A stretch of 64,000 bases of DNA from NCBI GenBank assembly GCA_014191755.1, contig BJHE01000001.1:62001-126000 (forward strand), read 5' to 3'. Position 1 is the stretch's first letter. Every line of letters begins with the position of its first letter. Below the pieces are notes generated by a model. The model searched no databases and was not told the DNA's origin. It saw only the letters and a program-made list of their open reading frames with translations. Source of the stretch: Cyanobium sp. (lineage in GTDB: Bacteria > Cyanobacteriota > Cyanobacteriia > PCC-6307 > Cyanobiaceae). The position numbers and the translations under genes are program-made. Of this stretch, positions 36,777 to 46,210 are shown piece after piece.

Positions 36777-36959
36777 GGTGGGGGACGGGTGCTGGAGCCA
36801 GCCTGCTACGACGGCCCCCCCAAAACGATGGCTCTGAAGCGATCGGCGGCCAGAGAGACCGCCTGGGCCGATGGCTTGTCCGGTCGTCCCGCTGAGGTAT
36901 TGCCGCAGCGGCAACCAGGGGAAAGGAACCTCGAAGCCCTGCCGGTTCGCGGGATCGAA

Positions 36960-39557
36960 CTAATTGAGACGGGCAGCCTCCAGCTGACGTTGGCGCTGAT
37001 CGAGCAAGGCCTGGCTCAGGCCGGGGTGGGCCTCCAGGTCCGGATCGGCGGCTACCAACTCCTGGGCCAGCGCACGGGCCTGCTCGAGCAGGTCCACATC
37101 GTCGGCGAGGCTGGCCAAGGCCAGATCCGGCAGGCCCGACTGGCGAGTTCCCAGCACCTGGCCCGGCCCCCGAAGCCGCAAATCCATCTCAGCGATCTCG
37201 AAGCCATCGGTGCTTCTCACCAGCACCTCAAGACGCTGACGAGCATCGGCATTGTTGCCTTCATGCAGCAACAGGCAATGGGAAGCCGCCGCTCCCCGGC
37301 CCACCCGACCTCGCAACTGGTGCAACTGGGCCAGGCCGAAACGCTCGGCATGCTCGATCACCATCACGCTTGCCTCCGGCACATCCACCCCCACCTCCAC
37401 CACCGTGGTGCTTACCAGCACCTGGCTTTCACCGCGGGCAAAGGCCCCGATCGCCGCCTGCTTCGCCTCGCTGGAAAGGCGGCCATGCAGCAGGCCCACC
37501 CGTAGATCGAGGAACACCTCCTCGGCTAGGTGGCGGTGCACCTCCACCGCCGAGCGCAAATCGAGCTTCTCGCTCTCCTCCACCAGGGGCAGCACCACGT
37601 AGGCCCGCTGGCCCAGGGCCACCTGCTCGCGCACCAGCTCCCAGGCTTCCTGGCGCTCGCCGGATCGCAGCAGGCGGGTGCGGATCGGAGTGCGGCCAGG
37701 GGGAAGCTCATCGATCTGGCTCACATCCAGATCGCCGTGGATCGAGAGGGCCAGGGTGCGGGGGATGGGTGTGGCGGTCATCGTGAGCAGGTGCGGCTGC
37801 AATCCCTTGGCCATCAGACGGTTTCGCTGCCGGACGCCGAAGCGGTGCTGCTCATCCACCACCACCAGCCCCAGCCTGGCAAATTGAACTGGATCCTCCA
37901 GGAGGGCATGGGTGCCCACCAGGATCTGAAGCTGGCCGTTGATCAGGTCCTGCAGCAGTTCCCGCCTTCTTCGGGCCGGGGTGGAGCCGGTGAGCAGGGC
38001 ACAGCTCACGTGCAACTGGGGCAGCCAGTGGGCGAGCTTGGCAAGATGCTGCTCGGCCAGCACCTCGGTGGGGGCCATCAGGGCACCCTGGCAGCCTGCC
38101 TCGATGGCGCAGAGCAGGGCAGCGAGGGCCACCACGGTCTTGCCGCTGCCCACATCCCCCTGGAGCAGTCGTGCCATCGGCTGGGGACGGGCCAGGTCAT
38201 GGCGGATCTCGGCCAGCACGCGATCCTGGGCGCCGGTGAGGGGAAACGGCAGGATCGTGCGCAGCTGGCCCACCAGGTCGGCACCCCCGGGAGGCGGATC
38301 CAGGGCAAGGGCGGGGCGTTGGCGGAGCTTCTGGCGCCGCTGGGCCAGACCCAACTGCAGCAGCAGGAATTCATCGAAGACCAGGCGCCGCCGGCTGGCC
38401 TGCAGATCCGCCTGGTCGGTGGGCTGGTGAATGCCCTGCAGGGCCCGCTGACGGGGCAATAGGGCCAGCCGTTGGCGCAGGGCCTCCGGCAGGGGATCGC
38501 TCCAGCGATCGAGATGGGGTAGCACGGCCTGAATGGCCCTGCGGAGGGTCTCGGCGCGCAGGCCCTCCGTGAGGCCATAGACCGGCACCAGACGGCCGAT
38601 CAGGGGGGAACGGACCGGTGACCCGGTGCTCTCCAACACCTCAAGCAGGGGATCGGAAAAAGAAGGTCCGTAGGGACTCTCCTTCACCAGCCCGCTCACA
38701 GCCACCGTGGTGCCAGGAAGAAACTGACGCTGCTGGGCCTTCAGCCAGCCTGGGCTACTGAAGCGACGGCCGGCGAAGAAGCGGCTGACCCGCAGACGAC
38801 CCGTGCTGTCCTGCAGATGGAGCTCGAGAATCGAGAGATTGGGGTTGCGGGGACTGCTGAAGGCGTGGCAACGCCGCACCGTCGCCACCACCGTGGCGGT
38901 CCGACCGGGAACCAAAGCGCTGATGCGCACCAGGTTGGCGTAATCGAGGTAGTCGCGGGGGTAATGGGTGATCAGATCCCCAACCAGCAGCAGCCCGAGT
39001 CCGGCCAGCTGGGTGGCGGTCCGAGGACCGATGCCCGGCACCTCGGCTAGGGGTGTGCCGGCAAGCAGCGGGCGACTGGTGCGCTCAGTTGTACCTCCGG
39101 AAGGGGATGGAGTGGCGTAGGGACTGGAGGGCGGCAGGCTGGAGCCTCTTCCCCGCTGCGATGGGTCCCCCCCGGCCGCGCCCACCCCTGGGGAGCTGAG
39201 CAGCCGCAGGCGAGGAGGCGCCACCGGCAGCGCTGGTCGACTCTGGACCCTGACCTGGTGGAGCCCCTGGCGCAGCTGGCGGACCAGCATCTGCCGGCGG
39301 CCTAGATCCTCCAGCCGGTAGCGGCGGAACGCCGTGGCAAGAAGCGCGAGGGTTCGCACCGCGTCCGGGGTGAGATCTGGAGGGGGAGAATCAAGGTTGC
39401 GGGTCACGAAACTGGCGAAGGTTTCGTGGCGTCCCATCAGATCGCCGAAGCCGCGCTCGGCCTCGAGCCGGCAGGACTGCTGCAGGGAAGAAAGCCAGGC
39501 TTCCAGGGCCTGTGGGGGAGGGAGGGCCAGCTCAGGTTCACCGGAACCGGGCAGCAT
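36960..39557 (-). CDS. recG: ATP-dependent DNA helicase RecG
   Basis: 865 aa, superfamily-2 helicase that reverses stalled forks and processes branched DNA. The OB-fold wedge (PGIGPRTATQLAGLGLLLVGDLITHYPRDYLDY), Walker A LLQGDVGSGKT, DEQH box (VVVDEQHRFGV) and the C-terminal TRG region (GRVGRGAAASHCLLL) are intact. An approximately 160-residue N-terminal extension is typical of cyanobacterial RecG. The start at ATG 39557 avoids the deep overlap with the upstream gene that the track's longest ORF would imply. Confidence 0.94.
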   Translation of the reverse strand: MLPGSGEPELALPPPQALEAWLSSLQQSCRLEAERGFGDLMGRHETFASFVTRNLDSPPPDLTPDAVRTLALLATAFRRYRLEDLGRRQMLVRQLRQGLHQVRVQSRPALPVAPPRLRLLSSPGVGAAGGDPSQRGRGSSLPPSSPYATPSPSGGTTERTSRPLLAGTPLAEVPGIGPRTATQLAGLGLLLVGDLITHYPRDYLDYANLVRISALVPGRTATVVATVRRCHAFSSPRNPNLSILELHLQDSTGRLRVSRFFAGRRFSSPGWLKAQQRQFLPGTTVAVSGLVKESPYGPSFSDPLLEVLESTGSPVRSPLIGRLVPVYGLTEGLRAETLRRAIQAVLPHLDRWSDPLPEALRQRLALLPRQRALQGIHQPTDQADLQASRRRLVFDEFLLLQLGLAQRRQKLRQRPALALDPPPGGADLVGQLRTILPFPLTGAQDRVLAEIRHDLARPQPMARLLQGDVGSGKTVVALAALLCAIEAGCQGALMAPTEVLAEQHLAKLAHWLPQLHVSCALLTGSTPARRRRELLQDLINGQLQILVGTHALLEDPVQFARLGLVVVDEQHRFGVRQRNRLMAKGLQPHLLTMTATPIPRTLALSIHGDLDVSQIDELPPGRTPIRTRLLRSGERQEAWELVREQVALGQRAYVVLPLVEESEKLDLRSAVEVHRHLAEEVFLDLRVGLLHGRLSSEAKQAAIGAFARGESQVLVSTTVVEVGVDVPEASVMVIEHAERFGLAQLHQLRGRVGRGAAASHCLLLHEGNNADARQRLEVLVRSTDGFEIAEMDLRLRGPGQVLGTRQSGLPDLALASLADDVDLLEQARALAQELVAADPDLEAHPGLSQALLDQRQRQLEAARLN

Positions 39558-39598
39558 CGATGATGCTTGTACTGCTGGCGACTCCCCTTTCAGGGTTT

Positions 39599-41065
39599 TC
39601 AGCAGGGGTGCTCCGGACCCGGGCGCATCGAGCGGATGTCCTGCAGCCACAGTGCTTCGGCCTCGTGCGCCTGGATTCGCCGTTGAAGACGGCGGTACTG
39701 CTGAGCCATTCTGCGTCCCTCCTGACGGAGCTGCTGCAGCCGGCTCCGCACCGTGCGCAACCGGGGTTGCACCAGCTCGAGATCGGCGCGGCGCAGAAGG
39801 ATGGACTGGGCCCTGAGAATCCGGCCAGAGCGGCCGCTGGGAAGGGGCAGGGGCAGCTGCAGGAGATTGGGATGGCTGGACTGGACCTCGATCTGCCCCC
39901 TGAGAACACCCTCCAGCAGGTTGAGGGGTAGCAGGATCCGGATCAACCCGCACTGCAGCAGTTCCGTGTTGAGGGCATGGGAGAGATCCCGCAGCTGGCG
40001 AGTCAGGGCGAGTTCCACGCCCTCCAGCCAGGCCAGCAGCGCCACCGGATCGCGGGGCAGCAGTCCCCCCCCTTCCGGCGGGCGGTAGAGAGCACCGGGG
40101 TCCTCCACCCTGAAGCGGTCTGGCAAGAAACGCTCCAGGGCATCGAACTCCAGCGACAGGGCACGGAAGCGGAACGGGAAGGTCACATCCTCCGGCCGTT
40201 CTCCGAACGGCCCCGGTTCCTCCCCTTCTGCCGAGGGCTGATCGCTGACGTCATCACCACCCAGATCATCCCGGGCGGAGAACTCCGCCATGCCTTGCTC
40301 GTAGGGGTGCTCCAGCCCCCTGATGCCCCTGTCCATCCCGGCAGCGGCAGCGAGGGCGGAGAATAGGCTGAACAGATCCGAGGCGGTGTCATCCTCATCC
40401 GGGTCTGCCTGTTCGGGGGGCAGGGCATCGGAATCCTCCGGCTCCAGGCCAGATGATTCCGAAGCAGAGAATTCCGGTGCCGTGAATTCAGCGGCTGGGG
40501 ATTCAGCGGCTGAATCATTAGCGTCTAGTCCAGGGGCATCACCCCAGCCGAGCCAGCCACCCTCAATGGGGAGATCCAGCCCGAGATGGACCGATCCCTC
40601 GTGCTGCAAGCGGATGGACGCGCCACCCAGCGGAGCGAGGGGAGAAGCGAGATCCGAGCGAGGGTCCGCAGGAGGACCGTCCGTCATGGAGGGTTGTTGG
40701 AGGTCCCCGGCGGCATCTGAATCGCGATGAATGCGATCGGCCCGCAGGGCTTGCTCACGCGCGATCCTGCCGGCTAGGCAAGCCAGCTGCTCCACAGTGA
40801 GAAGGGTGGTGCAGCGTGTCACTAGGGCAGTGACGTTGGCGTGGAAGCGGCGGCGCTGGGCCTCAGAAAGGGTGGTGTAGCGATCGGGTTGCACCTGGGT
40901 TGCCAGGTGAAAGCACGCCTGATCCACACTCTGGGGCAGGATCTGGCGCAGCACCTGCAAGTAAAGCGCCAGCTGCCGATAAAGCTCCGGATTGGTGCTC
41001 GCCAGCTCACGCTGAATCCGCAGCAGATCGGCTTGCGTGGCAGATGGCCTGGAGACGGGGGTCAT
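39599..41065 (-). CDS. Conserved picocyanobacterial protein, unknown function (488 aa)
   Basis: Two folded parts are separated by an acidic, Glu/Asp/Ser/Pro-rich linker (about residues 180-240). The N-terminal 100 residues are helical (LYRQLALYLQVLRQILPQSVDQACFHL). The C-terminal 220 residues contain helices (LLAWLEGVELALTRQLRDLSHALN, ILLPLNLLEGVLRGQIE) and end in a coiled-coil (RTVRSRLQQLRQEGRRMAQQYRRLQRRIQ). No catalytic motif or membrane segment. It lies between tsf and recG, a neighbourhood I recall from marine Synechococcus. Function unknown. Confidence 0.75.
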   Translation of the reverse strand: MTPVSRPSATQADLLRIQRELASTNPELYRQLALYLQVLRQILPQSVDQACFHLATQVQPDRYTTLSEAQRRRFHANVTALVTRCTTLLTVEQLACLAGRIAREQALRADRIHRDSDAAGDLQQPSMTDGPPADPRSDLASPLAPLGGASIRLQHEGSVHLGLDLPIEGGWLGWGDAPGLDANDSAAESPAAEFTAPEFSASESSGLEPEDSDALPPEQADPDEDDTASDLFSLFSALAAAAGMDRGIRGLEHPYEQGMAEFSARDDLGGDDVSDQPSAEGEEPGPFGERPEDVTFPFRFRALSLEFDALERFLPDRFRVEDPGALYRPPEGGGLLPRDPVALLAWLEGVELALTRQLRDLSHALNTELLQCGLIRILLPLNLLEGVLRGQIEVQSSHPNLLQLPLPLPSGRSGRILRAQSILLRRADLELVQPRLRTVRSRLQQLRQEGRRMAQQYRRLQRRIQAHEAEALWLQDIRSMRPGPEHPC

Positions 41066-41088
41066 GGCAGCGGAGCCATGGGGAAGGA

Positions 41089-41745
41089 TCAGGCCTTGCC
41101 CATGGCCGCCACTTCAGCAGCGAAATCGCTCTTTTCCACATCGATGCCTTCTCCGAGAGTGAAGCGGCTGAAGCGGCGAACCTGGATGTTCTCGCCGGTT
41201 TTACCGGCGGCCTGCTTCACCATCTCTCCTACCGTGATGGTGTTGTCACGGATGAAAGGCTGCTCGAGCAAGGCGAGTTCCTTAAGGCGCTTGCCAATGC
41301 GCCCTTCCACGATCTTCACCTTCATCTCCTCCTTCTTACCCGCCAGATCATCGCGGCCCATCTCGATCGCCTTTTCCCGTTCCGCAATCTCCTGGGGGAT
41401 CTCCTCGGTGCTCACATAATCCACACTGGGGCAGGCGGCGATCTGCATAGCCACGTTGCGCACCAGCTCCTGGAACAGTTCACCACGGGCCACAAAGTCG
41501 GTTTCGCAGTTCACCTCCACCAGTACGCCCACGCGGGCACCGGTGTGGATGTAGCTACCGATCGACCCTTCCGCAGCGGTGCGACCCGCCTTCTTCTCGG
41601 CGGTGGCGATGCCCTTCTGGCGCAACCATTCGGCGGCCTTGGTCATGTCGCCGCCGGATTCGGCCAGGGCTTTCTTGCAATCCATCATGCCGGCGCCGGT
41701 CTTGTCGCGCAGGTCCTTGACGAGTTTGGCGGTGATCTCAGCCAT
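41089..41745 (-). CDS. tsf: Translation elongation factor Ts
   Basis: Nucleotide-exchange factor for EF-Tu. The N-terminal UBA-like [21 protein letters not shown] and the core motif [15 protein letters not shown] are diagnostic. 218 aa, the short single-core form normal in cyanobacteria. It lies 263 bp downstream of rpsB on the same strand, the classical rpsB-tsf order. Confidence 0.98.
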   Translation of the reverse strand: MAEITAKLVKDLRDKTGAGMMDCKKALAESGGDMTKAAEWLRQKGIATAEKKAGRTAAEGSIGSYIHTGARVGVLVEVNCETDFVARGELFQELVRNVAMQIAACPSVDYVSTEEIPQEIAEREKAIEMGRDDLAGKKEEMKVKIVEGRIGKRLKELALLEQPFIRDNTITVGEMVKQAAGKTGENIQVRRFSRFTLGEGIDVEKSDFAAEVAAMGKA

Positions 41746-42008
41746 GGGAGTGAAGGAATGGAAATCGGGGAAGAGGAGAAATCTGCAGGGAGAAGGTCAG
41801 AGGACCCTGCCCTGAAAGGTCGGCTACGACATCCGGGCCAGCCCGGAGCCGCCAGTGGCAGGCCTCTTTGCAGCTTTAGCTGACCGCCTGGAGGATGGTC
41901 TGTCGCCTAAATCGCCGCTGATGGTGCTCGGTCTGCGGGCTCCACACCAGGGCCAAGACCGTCAACGATCTGGCCATGGTGGAGTGGGATGGGAGCAGTC
42001 CGGAGGCT

Positions 42009-42722
42009 TCAGCCCTCGTCGTCGCCGCCACGGTCTTGGGCGCCATGGCGTCCTTCATTGATCGCATCGGCCAGGCGACCCAGCACTAACTGCACCGAAC
42101 GCACGGCGTCGTCGTTGCAGGGGATGGGCACATCGCAAAGATCTGGATCGCAATTGGTGTCCAACATCGACACCAGCGGGATGTCGAGCTTGCGAGCCTC
42201 GAGCACGGCATTGGTCTCGCGGCGCTGATCCACCAGAATCACCACATCGGGCAGACGGCGCATGTTCTTGAGGCCGCCGAGGTACTTCTGCAGGCGATCC
42301 AGTTCACGACGCAACACCGCGGCCTCTTTTTTGGGTCGCATGGCGATGGCGCCGGACGATTCCATGCGTTCCAGATCCTTGAGGCGATCGATGCGGGCCC
42401 GCATCGTGGTCCAGTTGGTGAGCATGCCGCCCAGCCAGCGCTGGTTCACGTAGGAGGCACCACAACGGGTCGCCTCCTGGGCGATCACCTCGGAGGCCTG
42501 CTTCTTGGTGCCCACAAAAAGGAAGCGCTTGCCACTGCGGGAGGCGCTGCGGGTCCATTTGTAGGCGTTGTTCATGCAGACCGCGGTCTGCACAAGATCG
42601 ATGATGTGAACACCGTTACGCGCACAATAGATGTAGCGCGACATCTTCGGGTTCCAGCGCCGAGTCTGGTGCCCGAAGTGGGCACCAGCTTCCATCATCT
42701 CGGCGAGCGTGACGACAGCCAT
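42009..42722 (-). CDS. rpsB: 30S ribosomal protein S2
   Basis: 237 aa. The start [27 protein letters not shown] and the motif [10 protein letters not shown] are unmistakable for uS2. It is transcribed just ahead of tsf and about 207 bp after the glycosyltransferase gene end. Assembly of S2 is among the last steps of 30S maturation. Confidence 0.99.
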   Translation of the reverse strand: MAVVTLAEMMEAGAHFGHQTRRWNPKMSRYIYCARNGVHIIDLVQTAVCMNNAYKWTRSASRSGKRFLFVGTKKQASEVIAQEATRCGASYVNQRWLGGMLTNWTTMRARIDRLKDLERMESSGAIAMRPKKEAAVLRRELDRLQKYLGGLKNMRRLPDVVILVDQRRETNAVLEARKLDIPLVSMLDTNCDPDLCDVPIPCNDDAVRSVQLVLGRLADAINEGRHGAQDRGGDDEG

Positions 42723-42929
42723 GGGATTCGATTGGGTTTCGGGTTGGCCACCACCTGCCAGGAAAGCCGGTCGATTGTGCGGGGTTGGAGTAGCGCGGGA
42801 TGCGCTGGGAACCTTGCAACCGAAGCCGGATCACCCGAAACGTGCAGGTGTGCGGTGTGACAGGACCCCAACAACCTATCAAACGGCCTGTTGGCGGCAG
42901 GTCTGGAGGAGCCGCGTCGCCAGCGGGCA

Positions 42930-43859
42930 TCAGACACCCTGTTGCCGGGCTTCGCTGTAGAGGGCCTCAACACCGATACGGTTCAAGGGAAGACGCAGAA
43001 GCTCCATCGCCAAGCCGGGGTGGCCCCGGCGGATCAACCAGCCCAGCAGGGGCCGCAGGCTGCGTTCATTGAGGAGGCCTCCCAGGGTGAGCAGTTCCCA
43101 CAGGATCCGGTGCAGCCAGGTGTACTGGATGATGAACCGCACCCGGCGAGTGGGGTGTTTGCGGTAGAAGACGAGTCCCATTTTGGCCCGCTCCCGCTCC
43201 ACCTGGATCAGCCGCGGGATTTGCTCCAGGCTGAGGGCCGGATGCCAGTGGTAGCCCACGGCGCGGGGGCAGCGCACCAGATCCACCCCAAGGCGCCGAA
43301 GGCGCTCTCCGAGTTCGAGATCCTCCCAGCCGTAGAGGCGGAAGGAGGTGTCGAACAGACCGGCACGTTCGAGAACCTGCCGATCAATCGCCACATTGCC
43401 GGTGGCGAAGTAGGCGAAGGACACATCATTCAGCTTGTGGGGCTCGCTGGTGGGATTTTCGAAATTGGCGGTATTAACCACGGCGCCGTAGGTGAAGCAA
43501 AGCTTGTCCCCCCGCTCCCGCCAGCGTTGCTCAAGGGCGCGCGCGTGGTGTTGCAGGAAATCCGGCAGCACCACAAGGTCACTGTCGATGAACACGATCA
43601 CATCGCCTTCGGCATGCTCCACCCCCCGGTTGCGGCCCGCCGCTGGGCCGCCATGGTCCTGGCAGATGAGGCGCACATGGGGCAAGGAGGCGGCATGCTC
43701 CCGGAGCCAGGCCACGGTGTCGTCGGTGGAGCCGTCATCGACGAGCACCACCTCAAAGCGCTCGATCGGCAGCGCCAGTTCCTGGCGTTCCAGGGCGATC
43801 AGGCACTGGCGCAGGATCGGCAGCCGGTTGTAGGTGGGGATGACGACGCTCAGGAACAT
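42930..43859 (-). CDS. Family 2 glycosyltransferase
   Basis: 309 aa, GT-A fold with SVVIPTYNRLPILRQCLIAL at the N-terminus, the nucleotide-sugar residues DDGSTDD (D41, D42) and a metal-binding DSD (D92, D94). The acceptor-side motif RLYGWEDLELGERLR is typical of GT2 enzymes in exopolysaccharide or LPS synthesis. No membrane helix is visible. Sugar donor and acceptor unknown. It is preceded by a terminator at 43917, so it has its own promoter. Confidence 0.9.
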   Translation of the reverse strand: MFLSVVIPTYNRLPILRQCLIALERQELALPIERFEVVLVDDGSTDDTVAWLREHAASLPHVRLICQDHGGPAAGRNRGVEHAEGDVIVFIDSDLVVLPDFLQHHARALEQRWRERGDKLCFTYGAVVNTANFENPTSEPHKLNDVSFAYFATGNVAIDRQVLERAGLFDTSFRLYGWEDLELGERLRRLGVDLVRCPRAVGYHWHPALSLEQIPRLIQVERERAKMGLVFYRKHPTRRVRFIIQYTWLHRILWELLTLGGLLNERSLRPLLGWLIRRGHPGLAMELLRLPLNRIGVEALYSEARQQGV

Positions 43860-43916
43860 GGCAGCTGAAAGGAAGGCAAATAGGCAGCGATGGATGGGTC
43901 CGCCGCTCAGCCAACA

Positions 43917-43944
43917 AAAAGGGGGATCCCTGGGGACCCCCCGC
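43917..43944 (-). terminator. Intrinsic terminator of the 51-aa basic protein gene
   Basis: On the minus strand GGGGGGTCCC and GGGATCCCCC pair around a CA loop with one bulge, followed by TTTTTG. It lies about 30 bp after the stop of the gene at 43977. Confidence 0.78.
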
Positions 43945-43976
43945 TGGGGCTTGCCGGCCCAAGGCGCTGCGCCAGA

Positions 43977-44132
43977 TCAGTCGGCGGCCCCGCCATTATT
44001 GGCGGTGCCGGTCACGCCATTGCCGGCACCTTCGCCACGACCCTCATTGCGCAGCTTGCGCTTCTTGAACTTGCGGGCGTAGGAGCGGTTGCGCTCCTGC
44101 TTTTCCTTCTTGAGATTCCTGCGCTTGGCCAT
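43977..44132 (-). CDS. Small very basic conserved protein (51 aa)
   Basis: MAKRRNLKKEKQERNRSYA followed by RKFKKRKLR and a Gly/Asn-rich tail. The basic N-terminal 33 residues match a small hypothetical protein I know from picocyanobacterial genomes. Composition suggests RNA or ribosome binding, but no function is established. The track's longer ORF is a shadow; ATG 44132 gives the conserved start. It has its own terminator downstream. Confidence 0.75.
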   Translation of the reverse strand: MAKRRNLKKEKQERNRSYARKFKKRKLRNEGRGEGAGNGVTGTANNGGAAD

Positions 44133-44164
44133 GCGGACGGCTGTTCCTGGGGAATTGGATGGTT

Positions 44165-45013
44165 TTACCCTACCGAACCGCTGAGCGCTCGGCCGCTGAT
44201 GCTGGCCTCGGATAGCCGCCCATCCTCCATCTCCACCAGGCGATCCGCCACATCGAGAATGCGGGGATCGTGGGTCACCATCAGCACGCTGCACCCCTGA
44301 TCACGGGCCAGACGCCGCAGCAGCTCCACCACCTCGCGGCCCGTGCGGCTATCCAGGGCCGCGGTGGGTTCATCGGCCAGCAGCAGACGCGGCTGGGCCG
44401 CGAGGGCCCGGGCGATCGCCACCCTCTGTTTCTGACCGCCGGAGAGGTCGTGGGGGAGCTTGGCCAGGTGATCGCCGAGTCCCACGGCCCGCAACCACTG
44501 CCGGGAGAGGTCTCGACGGGCCCGGTAACCCAGACCAGGAAGCAGGTCGGCCCCCATCTGCACGTTCTGCTCTGCACTCAGGCAGCGCAGCAGGTTGTGA
44601 CCCTGGAAGATCATGCCAATCTGACGGCGCAGCAACTGGCGCTCCCTCCGGGCGGCACCATGGAGTTCCTGGCCGAAGAGCTGCACCGAACCCGCCATCA
44701 CCTGCCGCAGGGCGCCCACCAGGGTGAGCAGGGTGGTCTTGCCACAGCCCGAGGGGCCCGTGAGCAGCACCACCTCACCGGTGCGGATGGTGAGGCCCAC
44801 CCCATCAAGCACCTGACGGCGGTTGGCTCCACTGCCGAACCAGTGCTGCAGATCCCGTACCACCAGACTCGCCGGTGCTGTGTCCGGTAGCGGGAGGCCC
44901 TCGATGCTGCTGGTGGCCCCCGCCACTGGAGGGGGCTTGCCGTTGGGATGCCGGCTGACGATGCCATTGCTGGAATCGGAACCGGAAGCGGGGGGTTGGG
45001 GAGCTCTGCTCAC
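44165..45013 (-). CDS. DevA-type ABC exporter ATP-binding protein
   Basis: 282 aa. Walker A GPSGCGKTT, signature LSGGQKQRVAIARAL and Walker B LLLADEPTAALD are intact; the MacB/LolD-like core is preceded by a 50-residue disordered head. Together with the permease (45028) and adaptor (46211) it forms a DevBCA-type exporter; in Anabaena DevBCA exports heterocyst glycolipids, so in a unicellular species it probably moves another lipid or hydrophobic compound. It is 14 bp after the permease gene, last in the operon. Confidence 0.92.
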   Translation of the reverse strand: MSRAPQPPASGSDSSNGIVSRHPNGKPPPVAGATSSIEGLPLPDTAPASLVVRDLQHWFGSGANRRQVLDGVGLTIRTGEVVLLTGPSGCGKTTLLTLVGALRQVMAGSVQLFGQELHGAARRERQLLRRQIGMIFQGHNLLRCLSAEQNVQMGADLLPGLGYRARRDLSRQWLRAVGLGDHLAKLPHDLSGGQKQRVAIARALAAQPRLLLADEPTAALDSRTGREVVELLRRLARDQGCSVLMVTHDPRILDVADRLVEMEDGRLSEASISGRALSGSVG

Positions 45014-45027
45014 GGGAATCGAGGGCC

Positions 45028-46203
45028 TCAGAAGATCTCAGCGGGATCGGCATCCCCGAGCTTGCGCATGGCCATCAGGGCCGAGCCCAGGCACATGGTG
45101 AGGATCATGCCGAACACCAGCAGCGAACGAGCACCATCCATCGCTACCGGCAACTTTGTGCCAGTGCGGATCAAGGTGTAAAGCCCCTGACCCGCCAGCC
45201 AAGCAGGCAGATAGCCCAACAGTGCCAGCAGAAGCCCCTCCCGGGCCACCACTCCAAGGAGCTGAGGGAAGGGATAGCCCATGGCCATCAGCGTGGCGTA
45301 CTCGGGCAGATGGTCACTTACATCGGAGTGGAGGATCTGATACACGATCACGCATCCCACAACAAATCCCATCGCTGTGCCAAGGGTAAAGATAAAGCCA
45401 ATAGCGGTGCTAGTTTGCCAGTATTTTTTCTCGAATTCTACGAATCCCTGCTTGGTGTAAATCGCCACGTCCTCCGGCAGGTGGGATTTCAGACGGGCCG
45501 CGACGGTGGCGGGATCGGCTCCTGGGATGAGGCGGATCAGGCCCAGTTCGATGCTGCCGGGGGCCAGGTCAGGCATCAGCTGGAGAAAGGTTTCACTGCT
45601 GGTCAGCAGGTTGCCGTCAGCACCGAACGAGGGGCCTAGCTCCACGAGGCCCGCCACCCGCACCCTCTTGCCGGCCACTTCGGTCTCGATCGTGCGACCC
45701 TGCTTGTACCAGTCAGCGATCGGCCCGAACTCCGGCCGGGACAGCGCATCGAAGAGAACCCGGCCCCGTTGGCTGAGCACATAAGTGCGCGCCACCAGAT
45801 CGGTGTCGGTGAACAGGGGATCGCCGGGCTCAAACCCCACTACCAGAATCGAACGGGTGGTGCGGGTCTGGGGATTGCGCCAGAGCAGAAAGTTCCAGTG
45901 CACGGGCGTGGTGCCCGCCACCTCCGGATCAGCCATCACCTGCACCAGCCGCCGCCTGGGAAAACTGGCCATCGCGATCGAGCTCATCGTGCGCGGGCTG
46001 ACCAGCACCAGATCGGCGGCGAAGCGCTTGTGCAGGGTCACGCTGGCGTCGAAGAGGCCATCGCGGAACCCGAGCTGCAGAAACATCAGGATTCCGGCGA
46101 AGGAGATCCCCGCCAGGGCCACCAGCAATCTGCCGGGCTGGCGAGTGAGCAACAGCCAAGCCAGGGGGATGCGGCGGTTAGGCCAGAGATGATCCAGGAG
46201 CAT
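45028..46203 (-). CDS. DevC-type ABC exporter permease
   Basis: 391 aa, FtsX/MacB-like: one N-terminal helix (LLVALAGISFAGILMFLQLG), a large periplasmic domain and three C-terminal helices. The motif FRDGLFDASVTLHKRFAADLVLVSP is typical of DevC. ATG 46203 is preferred over the GTG 46206. It lies directly after devB (7 bp) and before devA. Confidence 0.93.
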   Translation of the reverse strand: MLLDHLWPNRRIPLAWLLLTRQPGRLLVALAGISFAGILMFLQLGFRDGLFDASVTLHKRFAADLVLVSPRTMSSIAMASFPRRRLVQVMADPEVAGTTPVHWNFLLWRNPQTRTTRSILVVGFEPGDPLFTDTDLVARTYVLSQRGRVLFDALSRPEFGPIADWYKQGRTIETEVAGKRVRVAGLVELGPSFGADGNLLTSSETFLQLMPDLAPGSIELGLIRLIPGADPATVAARLKSHLPEDVAIYTKQGFVEFEKKYWQTSTAIGFIFTLGTAMGFVVGCVIVYQILHSDVSDHLPEYATLMAMGYPFPQLLGVVAREGLLLALLGYLPAWLAGQGLYTLIRTGTKLPVAMDGARSLLVFGMILTMCLGSALMAMRKLGDADPAEIF

Positions 46204-46210
46204 CACGGGT

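Noticed and set aside
36960-39953. Full-length 997-aa RecG ORF
   Set aside because: The first 132 residues overlap the upstream gene and are Pro/Ala-rich without family similarity; ATG 39557 is preferred.
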